DNA of 64,000 nucleotides from Brevibacillus panacihumi W25. Lineage in GTDB: Bacteria; Bacillota; Bacilli; Brevibacillales; Brevibacillaceae. Shown here one piece after another: positions 19,474 through 27,434 of the stretch. Both the position numbers and the translations under genes were made by a program. The DNA lies in NCBI RefSeq assembly GCF_000503775.1, contig NZ_KI629786.1, positions 479,501-543,500 on the forward strand, read 5' to 3'. Numbering within the stretch: position 1 is the stretch's first letter; every line of letters begins with the position of its first letter. The notes beneath the pieces were generated by a model that did not search any database, was not told the DNA's origin, and saw only the letters and a list, made by a program, of their open reading frames with translations.

Positions 19474-20230
19474 AACCAAAACAATCCTGATCTGGGCATT
19501 TTTGCTATTGGACCTCTTTCTCGGCTATCAAGTCTATGTGACGCGGATCAGCGGATGGAGCGACCAGGAGCTGACCCGTACGGACAAGGGTGAGATGGAG
19601 ATGTACCTGAACCAGCAGAACATCACCTTGGCGACGGAGGTCCCGCAGGAAACGCCGGAAATGAGCAAATTGCAGGCCGAGTATCTGGGAATCAATCCGT
19701 TTCATATGAAGGAGCTGCCAGGGGTCAAGGCGACGATGGAAAAGATGGCATTGTCCGCAGAGCTGATCCCGCCGATCCAAATTCACGGACAAATTGTCCC
19801 GAATGAGCTTTTGCGCCAGCTCGGACCGCTGTTGATGTACGCTGAGCAGTATACGGCGGATCTGTACCAGTCGAATCAAAGCAGGCTGTTGTACTGGCAG
19901 ACGTATGAGAAAATGCCTGTCTTCGTCGCTCCGCTGGAAGTCAGCCTCGATACGGGTGGGATCAGCGGGTACAGACAGACGTATTTCCAGCTTCGCGAAG
20001 AGGACGGAGCCAGACAGGTGATTTCGGGGTACAAGGCGATTCGTTCGCTGGTGGAAAAGCAGATCATCGGTCCGGGAGAACGGATCGAGAGTGTGAGCTT
20101 GGGCTATTACGGCTCTTATGATGCGGATATTCAGTCGCTCGCACCGGTATGGCGTGTGATTCACGACGGAAGGCTGCATTTCGTCAATGCTTTTACAGGT
20201 GCTGTAGAGCGGCAGTTGGTGACAGAATGA
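19460..20230 (+). CDS. walI: WalK-associated regulator YycI
   Basis: 256 aa. The start is TTG 19460, supported by AAGGAGGAGG at 19442-19451 and by the family N-terminus MDWSKTKTILIWAFLLLDLF, a single membrane helix. The extracytoplasmic domain has the YycI fold of beta-strand repeats. It works with WalH as a membrane-embedded modulator of WalK. It overlaps walH by 14 bases, suggesting translational coupling. Confidence 0.93.
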   Translation: MDWSKTKTILIWAFLLLDLFLGYQVYVTRISGWSDQELTRTDKGEMEMYLNQQNITLATEVPQETPEMSKLQAEYLGINPFHMKELPGVKATMEKMALSAELIPPIQIHGQIVPNELLRQLGPLLMYAEQYTADLYQSNQSRLLYWQTYEKMPVFVAPLEVSLDTGGISGYRQTYFQLREEDGARQVISGYKAIRSLVEKQIIGPGERIESVSLGYYGSYDADIQSLAPVWRVIHDGRLHFVNAFTGAVERQLVTE

Positions 20231-20284
20231 GGGTTTTTCGATCTTACAGACAGCGAGGGAATGCTTCGGGAAGAGGGATGATGG

Positions 20285-21073
20285 GTGAAATTTAGTGTGT
20301 TAGCCAGTGGAAGTACTGGCAACGCGATCTACGTAGCGACGGATCGCGTCTCCGTATTGATTGATGTAGGGATAACAGGAAAGCAGGCAGAAGCTGCTTT
20401 GCAGACGATCGGGGTCAAGCCGGAAGAGCTGACTGCGATCCTGGTCACGCATGAGCATGTGGATCATATCAAGGGTGTCGGGGTGATGGCTCGCCGCTAC
20501 GGTCTGCCGATCTACGCCAACGCCAAGACGTGGAATGAACTGGATGGACAAATCGGCACGATCAAGGAGGAGCAGCGAAAGCTTTTTGCCGTTGGTGAAA
20601 AGCGGGAGCTGGAGGATCTGGGGATCGAGTCGTTCGGCATCTCCCACGATGCGGCGGAGCCGATGGGATTTTGTTTTTACCAGGGAAACAAAAAGCTGAG
20701 CGTTGCCACGGATCTAGGGTATGTGAGCGAGAAGATCAAGGAGACGATTCGCGGTGCGGACGCCTATATTTTTGAGTCCAACCACGATGTGGAACTGCTG
20801 CGGATGTCGCAGTACCCATGGAGCATCAAACGGCGGATTTTAAGCGATGTCGGCCATCTGTCCAACGAATCGGCAGGCGAAGCGCTGACCGAGTGTCTAC
20901 GTGGCGGAGCGGAGCGGGTCTACCTCGCCCATTTGAGCAAAGAGAACAATATGATCGACCTGGCGCGTCTGACAGTCAAAAACATTCTGGAAGAACAAGG
21001 CCTAACTGTAGGCGACGACGTACATCTGCGCGATACCTACCCGGATCGCCCGACCAAGCTGGAAGTGTTGTAA
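20285..21073 (+). CDS. walJ: MBL-fold exonuclease WalJ (YycJ)
   Basis: 262 aa from GTG 20285. Metallo-beta-lactamase fold with VTHEHVDHIKG (HxHxDH), SHDAAEPMGF and DLGYVS (metal-ligand Asp) and the late HLSNES / YLAHLSKENN motifs. YycJ-family proteins are 5'-3' DNA exonucleases proposed to act in mismatch repair and are always linked to walRK. It is the last gene of the wal operon and ends a few bases before a convergent small gene. Confidence 0.93.
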   Translation: MKFSVLASGSTGNAIYVATDRVSVLIDVGITGKQAEAALQTIGVKPEELTAILVTHEHVDHIKGVGVMARRYGLPIYANAKTWNELDGQIGTIKEEQRKLFAVGEKRELEDLGIESFGISHDAAEPMGFCFYQGNKKLSVATDLGYVSEKIKETIRGADAYIFESNHDVELLRMSQYPWSIKRRILSDVGHLSNESAGEALTECLRGGAERVYLAHLSKENNMIDLARLTVKNILEEQGLTVGDDVHLRDTYPDRPTKLEVL

Positions 21074-21079
21074 TGGCGG

Positions 21080-21322
21080 CTAGTCCAGCGAAAGAGACTT
21101 CTCCTGATTGACGCCGTTGAGCAGTCTGTCGGAGATGCGGGTATACGTCTCGATTTGAAAGGTCAACTGGGAGTCTAGCTCCACCATTTTGCGGGACAGC
21201 TCGTCCTTCGTGAAAAAGCCTTTTTCGATCAGCACTTCCGTCAAGGCGTGCAGCACCAGTGTATTGTGGTAATCGACTTCTTGCAGGTCGGCAAGTTTTG
21301 CGTGCAGGTGAACTTCTTTCAC
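21080..21322 (-). CDS. Small hypothetical protein
   Basis: 80 aa. I use GTG 21322, which has GAAAGGG 9 bases upstream on the reverse strand, rather than the TTG at 21331, which sits on that site. The product is mostly helical and acidic (VDYHNTLVLHALTEVLIEKG, then FTKDELSRKMVELDSQLTFQ), without membrane or signal sequences. I do not recognise it. It is convergent with walJ, with only a few bases between the stops. Confidence 0.6.
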   Translation of the reverse strand: MKEVHLHAKLADLQEVDYHNTLVLHALTEVLIEKGFFTKDELSRKMVELDSQLTFQIETYTRISDRLLNGVNQEKSLSLD

Positions 21323-21577
21323 GTCTATCAACCCTTTCTATTAGCCGTTTGGCAGGCGGCGAACAAGCCTTTTAATCTATCATATCCGGGCTCTCGGCGA
21401 TTTATGCCGGGAGCTTTTGATATTCCACAACCTTTCCATATTTCTCACGCGATTTTGCCAAAAAATCGGCGTATACTTTGGGTATCAAAGGGAGGCAAGG
21501 AGGTTGAAGGCACCCCTGACAAGTATAGAGCACATCAAAACCAGTTACCCTAATCATAGAGGAAGGAGAATGGATTC

Positions 21578-22804
21578 ATGGGCTTTTACGATGATCTGAG
21601 ACATGTAGAAAAACGAAAGCAGCGTGTTCCAGGTGTTGGACGCTTGATCATGACGTCCATCACATCGGCAGTGATTGGGGGAATGGTTGTCCTGCTGATG
21701 CTGCCAACACTGTCAAACTCGGGATACATCAAGATGGTCGAGCCCAGTTCGACCAATGTGATGAGTAATCCGGCCGCCAATTTATTTGCCCAGCCTGTAT
21801 CGGTATCGGTAGAGACGGGTACAGTCAAAGCAGTAGAGAAAGCTGAAAATGCAGTCGTCGGTATTATCAATATCGGTCGCGCCCGTACGAATTGGTTCAA
21901 TTCGACAGAAGATGTCGAGCAAGGGCAAGGCTCGGGTGTTATTTTTCAGAAGAAAGACGGCAAAGCTAGAATTATTACCAACTACCACGTGATCGACCAG
22001 GCGCAAAAACTGGAAGTGGCACTGCCAAGCGGTGACAAAGTGGAGGCCAAGGTGCTGGGTTACGATATATTCAATGACCTGGCTGTGTTGGAAATCGACG
22101 GCTCCAAAGTACTTACGGTAGCAGAGCTGGGCGACTCGTCCACCTTGCGGGTAGGAGAGCCAGCTATCGCGATTGGGAATCCGCTCGGGATGAAATTCTC
22201 CCGTACGGTAACGCAAGGAATCATCAGTTCACTGGAACGCTCCATGCCGATGGACCTGGATGGAGATGGACAGGATGACTGGGAGCTGGACGTTCTGCAG
22301 ACAGACGCAGCGATCAACCCTGGCAACAGCGGTGGAGCCCTGATCAATATCCAAGGTCAAGTCATCGGAATCAATACATTGAAAATCTCCAAATCCGGTA
22401 TTGAGGGTCTTGGTTTTGCCCTGCCGATCAACGACGTGAAAAAAATCGTCAACGAGCTGGTGGAGAAAGGCAAGCTGGAGCGTGCTTATCTGGGCGTCAC
22501 ACCATACGACCTGACCAATGTACCTCGTTATAATTGGAAGGAAACCTTGAATCTGCCTGATGATGTCGCGGCTGGTGTCGTGATCCGCAATGAGGTCGGC
22601 AAATTCTCGCCGGCTGGTGAAGCGGGACTGAGACAATACGACGTCATCGTCAAAATGGACAACAAGGATATTGCCAACGGCGCTCAATTGCGCAAGTTCC
22701 TGACCTTGAACAAAAAGCCGGGCGATACGGTCGAGATTACGTACTACCGCGATGGCTTCAAGAAGACAGCCACCGTCAAGCTGACCAAAAATCCGCAGCA
22801 GTAA
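21578..22804 (+). CDS. htrA: HtrA-like membrane serine protease (YycK)
   Basis: 408 aa from ATG 21578 (GGAAGGAG upstream). One N-terminal membrane helix (about 25-48), a trypsin-like domain with the full triad (His in TNYHVID, Asp in NDLAVLEID, Ser in NPGNSGGAL) and a C-terminal PDZ domain (about 300-400). It degrades misfolded proteins at the outer membrane face; in Bacillus the gene behind walJ is yycK/htrC. The acidic loop DLDGDGQDDWELDVLQTDAA is a possible Ca-binding-like insertion before the serine. TATACT at 21472-21477 could be a -10, with no good -35. Confidence 0.95.
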   Translation: MGFYDDLRHVEKRKQRVPGVGRLIMTSITSAVIGGMVVLLMLPTLSNSGYIKMVEPSSTNVMSNPAANLFAQPVSVSVETGTVKAVEKAENAVVGIINIGRARTNWFNSTEDVEQGQGSGVIFQKKDGKARIITNYHVIDQAQKLEVALPSGDKVEAKVLGYDIFNDLAVLEIDGSKVLTVAELGDSSTLRVGEPAIAIGNPLGMKFSRTVTQGIISSLERSMPMDLDGDGQDDWELDVLQTDAAINPGNSGGALINIQGQVIGINTLKISKSGIEGLGFALPINDVKKIVNELVEKGKLERAYLGVTPYDLTNVPRYNWKETLNLPDDVAAGVVIRNEVGKFSPAGEAGLRQYDVIVKMDNKDIANGAQLRKFLTLNKKPGDTVEITYYRDGFKKTATVKLTKNPQQ

Positions 22805-22884
22805 GTACGTTGCATTCCGGGACATCTGTCCCGTTTGCATATACCGCAGTTCCCCTTTATCTATGAACCATAGATGCATCCTTG

Positions 22885-22917
22885 GAGCACCGTCATTTTT
22901 CGGTGCTCATTTTTTTT
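22885..22917 (+). terminator. Terminator after htrA
   Basis: GAGCACCG / CGGTGCTC stem followed by T8. A second hairpin (CGGGACA/TGTCCCG, about 22818-22833) without a T-tract precedes it. Confidence 0.9.
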
Positions 22918-23025
22918 GCTGTGAAAGACTTCGCGCGGAGCGGGCATTTGTTTTCTCGCTGTTCTGGGGTAGAATATAGAGCGATGCTGGAGAGAACGGA
23001 TGATCTAGGAAAGGGAGTTAAGGAG

Positions 23026-23292
23026 ATGGCAGAAAACATGCAAACACTCAAGATCGATGGGAAAGAAGTGGAGCTTCTTGCGGAGTTTCCTGTACGCTTC
23101 GCATGCATGGAGCATGTGGAAGATGAATTGGACGACTATGTGAATGAGTTCGAAGCGGCACCAAATACATATCGTGCGGAATCGGTAGAAACGGCGGCAG
23201 GCACGGATGCGGCTGGGAAGGAACTGGACAAGCGTTGCCGGGTATGCGGCAAGCCGGGGCAGATTGCGCTATTGCGAGAGAAGGGAATGTAG
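23026..23292 (+). CDS. CxxH/CxxC zinc-site protein
   Basis: 88 aa from ATG 23026 with GGGAG at 23013-23017. The frame is open to 22882, but that part overlaps the terminator and has no site. It contains CMEH (CxxH, about residue 26-29) and C-terminal CRVCG (CxxC), the pair that defines a small Bacillales family always found just before rlmH. The spacing suggests one bound zinc. Function unknown. It ends 5 bases before the rlmH start, so the two are cotranscribed. Confidence 0.85.
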   Translation: MAENMQTLKIDGKEVELLAEFPVRFACMEHVEDELDDYVNEFEAAPNTYRAESVETAAGTDAAGKELDKRCRVCGKPGQIALLREKGM

Positions 23293-25397
23293 GCGACGTG
23301 CAGATTACGATCATCACCGTGGGGAAGTTGAAGGAGAAATACTTGCGCGAAGGCATCGACGAATACAGCAAGCGGTTGTCCGCGTATTGCAAGCTGCAGA
23401 TCGTGGAGGTTCATGATGAAAAAGCGCCGGAAGAGATGAGCCAGGCAGAGATGGAGCAGGTGAAGCGCAAGGAGGGAGAGCGGATCCTGGCGCAGATCAA
23501 GCAGGATCAGTATGTGATTGCGTTGGCGATCGAGGGGCAGATGTGGTCGTCGGAGAAGCTGTCTGCGGAGTTGGATAAATTGGCGCTGCATGGGCGCAGC
23601 CAGGTGGCGTTTGTGATCGGCGGGTCGCTTGGGTTGTCGGATCAGGTGTTGAAGCGGGCGGATGTGCAGCTGTCGTTTTCGAAGATGACGTTTCCGCATC
23701 AGTTGATGAGGCTGGTGTTGGTGGAGCAGGTTTATCGGGCGTTTCGGATTGGGCGGGGGGAACCTTATCACAAATAGGTAATGGTTTTTGTTAAAATAAA
23801 AAGCCCGTAGTAGAGAAGAGAAGGGCTTGCAGTGGATATGTAGTGGATCCAAAGGATCCATTTCGTCGTATGGCATGTGAACAATGAACGAAAAGTGGAC
23901 ATGCTTCAGATGATTTTTGGTTGCATCGATTCTTTCAATTGTCGCCTGAAGCAATTCCCTCAACTTTAAAGGATCTAATTTACTGGAAAGCTCAAGGAAA
24001 TCGGAAATTTGTGAGCTTATTAGCTCAGGTGTAACAAGTCTAATTTCATTTGCATGAGTGGATTTTGAATCTTGTGAAGAGATGAGGGCAAGTTTGATTT
24101 CCCGAATTTTTTCCCTCAATTTTGTAATTTCTTCTTCCGCTTCTTCTTCTTCATACACTTTTGAGCCTTTTGCGACTAAGTTTTGAATCGTTTTTACCTC
24201 AGCTTCCAATTCCCGAAGTTGGTTATTCAAAACTGTCTCTTCATTTGTCTTACTTGGGTTTGAACTTTTGATCAATTCATTAATACGACAAGTAAGTTCT
24301 TTTATTATTTCATCAGAGTTTAATGCGTTTGAGAGTCGTTCAAAAACGGCATTTTCAAGCCAGTCAGCAGGAATTGTGTTTGGATTGCAAATAGATTTGC
24401 CGTTATTATGATATACTCCACAAACGTAATATCGTTTTTTTGTACCGTCTTTTCGTCTGGAGCCGTATAAGCTTGTCATATAAGAACCACATTCAGGACA
24501 CTTTGCTAAACCAGTCAAAGGAAATGTTCCTGAATACTGCCTTGGGACTCCAGTAGCCTTATTTCTTTGGCGAGCGTATGCGGCATCCCAAATTTCCTCT
24601 TCAATAATAGGTTCATGTTTACCCTTAGTAATAATATAATCGGGGTTTTTTCCTTTTCTTCGATCCTGTTCCCAGTTAGTAACTTGGTTGTACCGAACAT
24701 AGCCCTTATAAACAGGATTGCCAAGGATCAAAGAAACCGAGTCAACTTTGAATGGTTTCCCTGTTTTTGTACGGAATCCACATGAGTTAAGGAAGTTCGA
24801 TATACGTTTTGTTCCCCACCCATCATTAACATACTTATTAAAGATTAGTTTTACAATTTCGGCTTCTTCGGGAATGATAACCAATTGTTTATTTTCACTC
24901 TTGTAACCTAAAACCCGTCCGCCATTCCAGAGTCCTTCTTTTGCACGTTGAGTCATCCCCAATTGAACATTCTCTGCGAGCTCTTCGCGTTGATATTGAG
25001 CTACAGAGGCTAAGATATTAAATTGCAAATTCCCATGAGGTGTACCATACTCGCCTTCTTTAACACTGATAAATCTAACTTTGGATTTATGGATTTCTTC
25101 TACCAGTTTAAGAGAATCTGACAGCGATCTGCTTAATCTGGATACCTTATACGTAATTACACCTTTTGCTTTACCAGCTTTAATTTCACGCATCATACGA
25201 TTCAAATCTGCACGTTTTTCTGTACTCTTTCCACTCTTTCCCTCGTCAACGAATACCTTACACTTAACATCTTGACCAAAAATTCTTCTTGCAAGCTCAC
25301 GATTGACACTTTCTTGTGCTTCCAAAGAGTACCCTTCCTGGGCTTGTTTATCGGTTGATACACGAATGTATAGGAAAACGAATTTATCATCTACCAT
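23136..25397 (-). CDS. Large serine recombinase (integrase) of the element; frame runs through attL
   Basis: Starts at ATG 25397, immediately after the TAA of the upstream gene, with GGAGGGG inside that gene. It has a resolvase catalytic domain (about 1-150; YIRVSTDKQ with the nucleophilic Ser, SRLSRS with active-site Arg), a recombinase DNA-binding domain, a zinc ribbon (CPECGSYM, then [16 protein letters not shown]) and a coiled coil rich in Glu/Lys (about 390-440), as in CcrA/CcrB and other large serine integrases. The element-encoded part is about 540 codons. No stop occurs before attL, so in the integrated state the frame continues about 208 codons antisense to rlmH and its neighbour, giving 753 aa with a basic tail rich in Arg, Leu, His and Pro. 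On the circular form the frame would close after 550 codons. Confidence 0.9.
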   Translation of the reverse strand: MVDDKFVFLYIRVSTDKQAQEGYSLEAQESVNRELARRIFGQDVKCKVFVDEGKSGKSTEKRADLNRMMREIKAGKAKGVITYKVSRLSRSLSDSLKLVEEIHKSKVRFISVKEGEYGTPHGNLQFNILASVAQYQREELAENVQLGMTQRAKEGLWNGGRVLGYKSENKQLVIIPEEAEIVKLIFNKYVNDGWGTKRISNFLNSCGFRTKTGKPFKVDSVSLILGNPVYKGYVRYNQVTNWEQDRRKGKNPDYIITKGKHEPIIEEEIWDAAYARQRNKATGVPRQYSGTFPLTGLAKCPECGSYMTSLYGSRRKDGTKKRYYVCGVYHNNGKSICNPNTIPADWLENAVFERLSNALNSDEIIKELTCRINELIKSSNPSKTNEETVLNNQLRELEAEVKTIQNLVAKGSKVYEEEEAEEEITKLREKIREIKLALISSQDSKSTHANEIRLVTPELISSQISDFLELSSKLDPLKLRELLQATIERIDATKNHLKHVHFSFIVHMPYDEMDPLDPLHIHCKPFSSLLRAFYFNKNHYLFVIRFPPPNPKRPINLLHQHQPHQLMRKRHLRKRQLHIRPLQHLIRQPKRPADHKRHLAAPMQRQFIQLRRQLLRRPHLPLDRQRNHILILLDLRQDPLSLLALHLLHLCLAHLFRRFFIMNLHDLQLAIRGQPLAVFVDAFAQVFLLQLPHGDDRNLHVAYIPFSRNSAICPGLPHTRQRLSSSFPAASVPAAVSTDSARYVFGAASNSFT
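23298..23777 (+). CDS. rlmH: 23S rRNA (pseudouridine1915-N3)-methyltransferase RlmH
   Basis: 159 aa from GTG 23298, exactly the family length; an upstream in-frame start at 23235 would add residues not found in homologues. SPOUT methyltransferase with [18 protein letters not shown] and the knotted C-terminus [20 protein letters not shown], ending in [10 protein letters not shown]. It methylates pseudouridine 1915 in helix 69. The last five codons and the stop form the attachment site of the large element that follows; integration has replaced the final bases by synonymous ones (CAC AAA TAG instead of the CAT AAG TGA seen at the far junction), leaving the protein unchanged. Confidence 0.98.
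   Translation: MQITIITVGKLKEKYLREGIDEYSKRLSAYCKLQIVEVHDEKAPEEMSQAEMEQVKRKEGERILAQIKQDQYVIALAIEGQMWSSEKLSAELDKLALHGRSQVAFVIGGSLGLSDQVLKRADVQLSFSKMTFPHQLMRLVLVEQVYRAFRIGRGEPYHK
23763..23770 (+). other. attL core of the rlmH-integrated element
   Basis: CCTTATCA at 23763-23770 inside the rlmH codons for P-Y-H is repeated at 44078-44085. The context GA(A/G)CCTTATCA(C/T)AA(A/G)T is shared by both junctions, and both encode EPYHK-stop. The crossover must lie inside this 8-bp core. Confidence 0.85.
23796..23830 (-). terminator. Weak terminator inside the recombinase 3' region
   Basis: On the reverse strand AAGCCC / GGGCTT (16-nt loop) is followed by TTTATTTT. The stem is only 6 bp. It lies within the open frame of the recombinase, just before attL. 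Confidence 0.4.
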
Positions 25398-25856
25398 TTA
25401 CTCCCCTCCATTTCCAAGTTTTTGTTTTACTATTCTATCTGCTAAGCGGGACATTTTAGCTCGTTTGATCATGATTTTTTGTCCTACATTTTTATAAATT
25501 GAGGAATCATTTTCTGAACTATACTCCTCGTGTTTTAAACTAATGAACTGAATGTTCATTTCTTTTATTCTGTGCATAAAGTCCAGCAAAGTCGATATAG
25601 ATCGACTGATTCTGCTTATTTCGGTTGTGATAACGGCAGTAACCTTTTTATCTTTGATGTCCTGAAGCATAAGTTGGAATTCTTTATGATCATCAGATAA
25701 ACCGCTAACATCATTATCAAGGTAAATTTGGGTTACTATATTTTCACCAAAGTATTTTTCCGCAACCATTTGCAATTCGTTTAGTATTTTTTCCAAGAGG
25801 TTGACCTTAACTTTTTGATTAGTTCGATAATATAAAGCGATTTTACTATGCGACAT
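25398..25856 (-). CDS. Resolvase-like protein without catalytic serine
   Basis: 152 aa from ATG 25856 with AAGGAGG upstream. It aligns along its whole length with the catalytic domain of the neighbouring recombinase: ALYYRTNQK against [24 protein letters not shown] against [27 protein letters not shown] against [13 protein letters not shown]. The nucleophile Ser is Asn here, while the SRxSRS arginines are kept. There is no DNA-binding or zinc-ribbon part. It cannot cut DNA by the usual mechanism, so a role as a regulatory or heterodimer partner of the recombinase is likely. Its stop is directly followed by the recombinase ATG (TAAATG), indicating translational coupling. Confidence 0.8.
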   Translation of the reverse strand: MSHSKIALYYRTNQKVKVNLLEKILNELQMVAEKYFGENIVTQIYLDNDVSGLSDDHKEFQLMLQDIKDKKVTAVITTEISRISRSISTLLDFMHRIKEMNIQFISLKHEEYSSENDSSIYKNVGQKIMIKRAKMSRLADRIVKQKLGNGGE

Positions 25857-25986
25857 GGTGTTGATCCTCCTTAATTAATTCGATTGATTGTATTCCATTT
25901 TGATAAAGCAGTTGGAAAATGATTGAAGCAATAACGTCTAATTTTTCTTTATCAATTTCTGGTTTTGTAAAATTGTCGTGTATCAT
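25846..25986 (-). CDS. 46-aa first gene of the recombinase operon
   Basis: ATG 25986 on the reverse strand has GAGAGG 8 bases upstream and reads MIHDNFTKPEIDKEKLDVIA, then SIIFQLLYQNGIQ, ending at TAG 25846-25848. The last codons overlap the start of the resolvase-like gene, whose Shine-Dalgarno lies inside this frame, so the three genes are chained. It is a helical, amphipathic small protein. I do not recognise it. Its fixed position suggests a regulatory or accessory role in recombination, or a leader ORF that couples translation. Confidence 0.65.
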   Translation of the reverse strand: MIHDNFTKPEIDKEKLDVIASIIFQLLYQNGIQSIELIKEDQHHVA

Positions 25987-26013
25987 ATTTTTTCCTCTCT
26001 GATGTAATATTTC

Positions 26014-26064
26014 GTTCTGCAGAACTTATGTTCTTTAGTATAAACGGGATGAAAATTTTGTCTA
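26014..26064 (-). promoter_or_regulatory. Promoter and palindromic operator of the recombinase operon
   Basis: On the reverse strand: -35 TAGACA (26059-26064), 16-nt spacer, -10 TATACT (26037-26042). A perfect 12-bp palindrome GTTCTGCAGAAC (26014-26025) lies where transcription would start, and another AGAAC half-site sits at 26029-26033. This is a likely repressor site. The natural candidate repressor is the element's XRE protein, which is inference. Confidence 0.6.
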
Positions 26065-26106
26065 CGGCTTTGATGTCTGAGGTTTCGTAAGTTAAAGCGA
26101 TAAAGT

Positions 26107-26138
26107 AAAACAGCCTGTTGTCATAAAGGCTGTTTTTT
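26107..26138. terminator. Hairpin between the recombinase operon and rep
   Basis: AAACAGCCT / AGGCTGTTT with a following T-run on the plus strand. It lies in the 365-base intergenic stretch 25987-26351, which otherwise contains the recombinase promoter and possibly a replication origin. A small repeat GGAAA-TTGA-TTTTCC occurs at about 26309-26323. Confidence 0.6.
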
Positions 26139-26351
26139 TGATTTTTAGGGTATTCGACCTGCTAAGACTGATTCCAGCGATTAAAACGATTTTTACTCAG
26201 TATGATACCGATACAGTCTCAATTTAGACTGATGAAGAACCAATAAATATGTTCTGGTCGGGAAAAAATCCATGCAGAAAAATTAGCTTGAACCATTGAT
26301 ATATCAAGGAAATTGATTTTCCCGTTACACTAACCCGAAAGGAAGGATGAT

Positions 26352-27347
26352 ATGATTCACACAGCACAGTTTTACATTTTGTTGGAAGACGCTGAGGTCA
26401 GCACACTATGCAGGAGGTTCAATCAGGATATATCCTTGCTCCCGCATGCTATTGACACATACTTCGAAGGATTCAAGACAGTATTTAGAAGGTACGGCTC
26501 TTGCTGGTGGATGTTCGTCTATATTGACTTTATCAAGATGTTAGGAAAACCAGACATATGGGAAGATGATGTACCAGCCATTTGTGAGAAAATGAATGCA
26601 TATCTGAACAAACTGTTCGATTCCTATGGTAAAGAGTTTACATTGATCCGTCTCGATTACCGTATTGACGCAGTTATTCCCGATCCCGAACATCGCAAAC
26701 TATTGCTCAAGTTGTATAAGAAAACGACCGAACAGTACGGATTCAAGTTGAAGAATGCCCACTATCCGACAACGATTTACTTTAATTCCAACTCTGTCAA
26801 GGTGATTTGCTATGACAAAGAAAGCGAACGGAATGCCAAGGGAGAGGAGATACTTCCATATGAACGGAATGTACTACGTTTTGAAGTAAGCATCCTTAAT
26901 CGGCATTTGAACTATATGAAGCACGCATATGGTTTGGAAAAACGCTTGGAGTCCTATGTGACGGCAGAGTTTTGGATGAAGTATATGAAAGGGAGTCTTT
27001 GTCCGATTTTTTACAAGGGAAATTATTACAAAGTAACAATAGCTTCTCAAATCATTCAAGAAAGTAACTTGAAGGAAAGGGACAAGCATAACTTACGGCA
27101 ATTTCTCTGTGATGTCTCAAAACATGGAGTCAGCGGCATTAGAAATTTGGAGTCAACAAGGGAAAATGGAGTAAAAAAGCCAGTCTACAGCGATTATCTT
27201 ATTCGAAAATATATCAACATGCTTGCTTCGCTTGAAATTAATCCATTGTTGATTCCAAAGAATCAATCTATCAAGCTGGGAAAGGAAAAATGTATTCGGA
27301 ATCCGATCCAATTCTATTTGCAACAGGAAAAGCCTATTCATTTTTGA
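26352..27347 (+). CDS. Replication initiation protein (phage/plasmid gene II/X-like)
   Basis: 331 aa from ATG 26352, GAAAGGAAGG upstream. The pattern matches rolling-circle replication initiators of the filamentous-phage II/X type: an N-terminal strand with LIRLDYRIDAVIPD, a KVICYDKESERN segment (YDK motif) and NVLRFEVSILNRHLNYMK with the LRxE-type conserved block. The catalytic Tyr cannot be assigned by eye. It may replicate the excised circle, as proposed for helicase/primase genes in SCC and for Rep genes in ICEs. Family assignment is by motif pattern only. Confidence 0.6.
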   Translation: MIHTAQFYILLEDAEVSTLCRRFNQDISLLPHAIDTYFEGFKTVFRRYGSCWWMFVYIDFIKMLGKPDIWEDDVPAICEKMNAYLNKLFDSYGKEFTLIRLDYRIDAVIPDPEHRKLLLKLYKKTTEQYGFKLKNAHYPTTIYFNSNSVKVICYDKESERNAKGEEILPYERNVLRFEVSILNRHLNYMKHAYGLEKRLESYVTAEFWMKYMKGSLCPIFYKGNYYKVTIASQIIQESNLKERDKHNLRQFLCDVSKHGVSGIRNLESTRENGVKKPVYSDYLIRKYINMLASLEINPLLIPKNQSIKLGKEKCIRNPIQFYLQQEKPIHF

Positions 27348-27434
27348 TAAAATGGGAATGGTGAAAAAGAATTATTCAATCTCCTACCTCTGATTTGGAG
27401 TAGGGGTTACATAAGGATAAAAGGAGAAGTACGT

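Noticed and set aside
22882..23025. Upstream extension of the CxxH/CxxC gene
   Set aside because: It begins inside the htrA terminator and lacks a ribosome-binding site; homologues start near 23026.
23235..23297. Upstream extension of rlmH
   Set aside because: GTG 23298 gives the invariant 159-aa length; the extra residues are the overlapping CxxH/CxxC reading in another frame.
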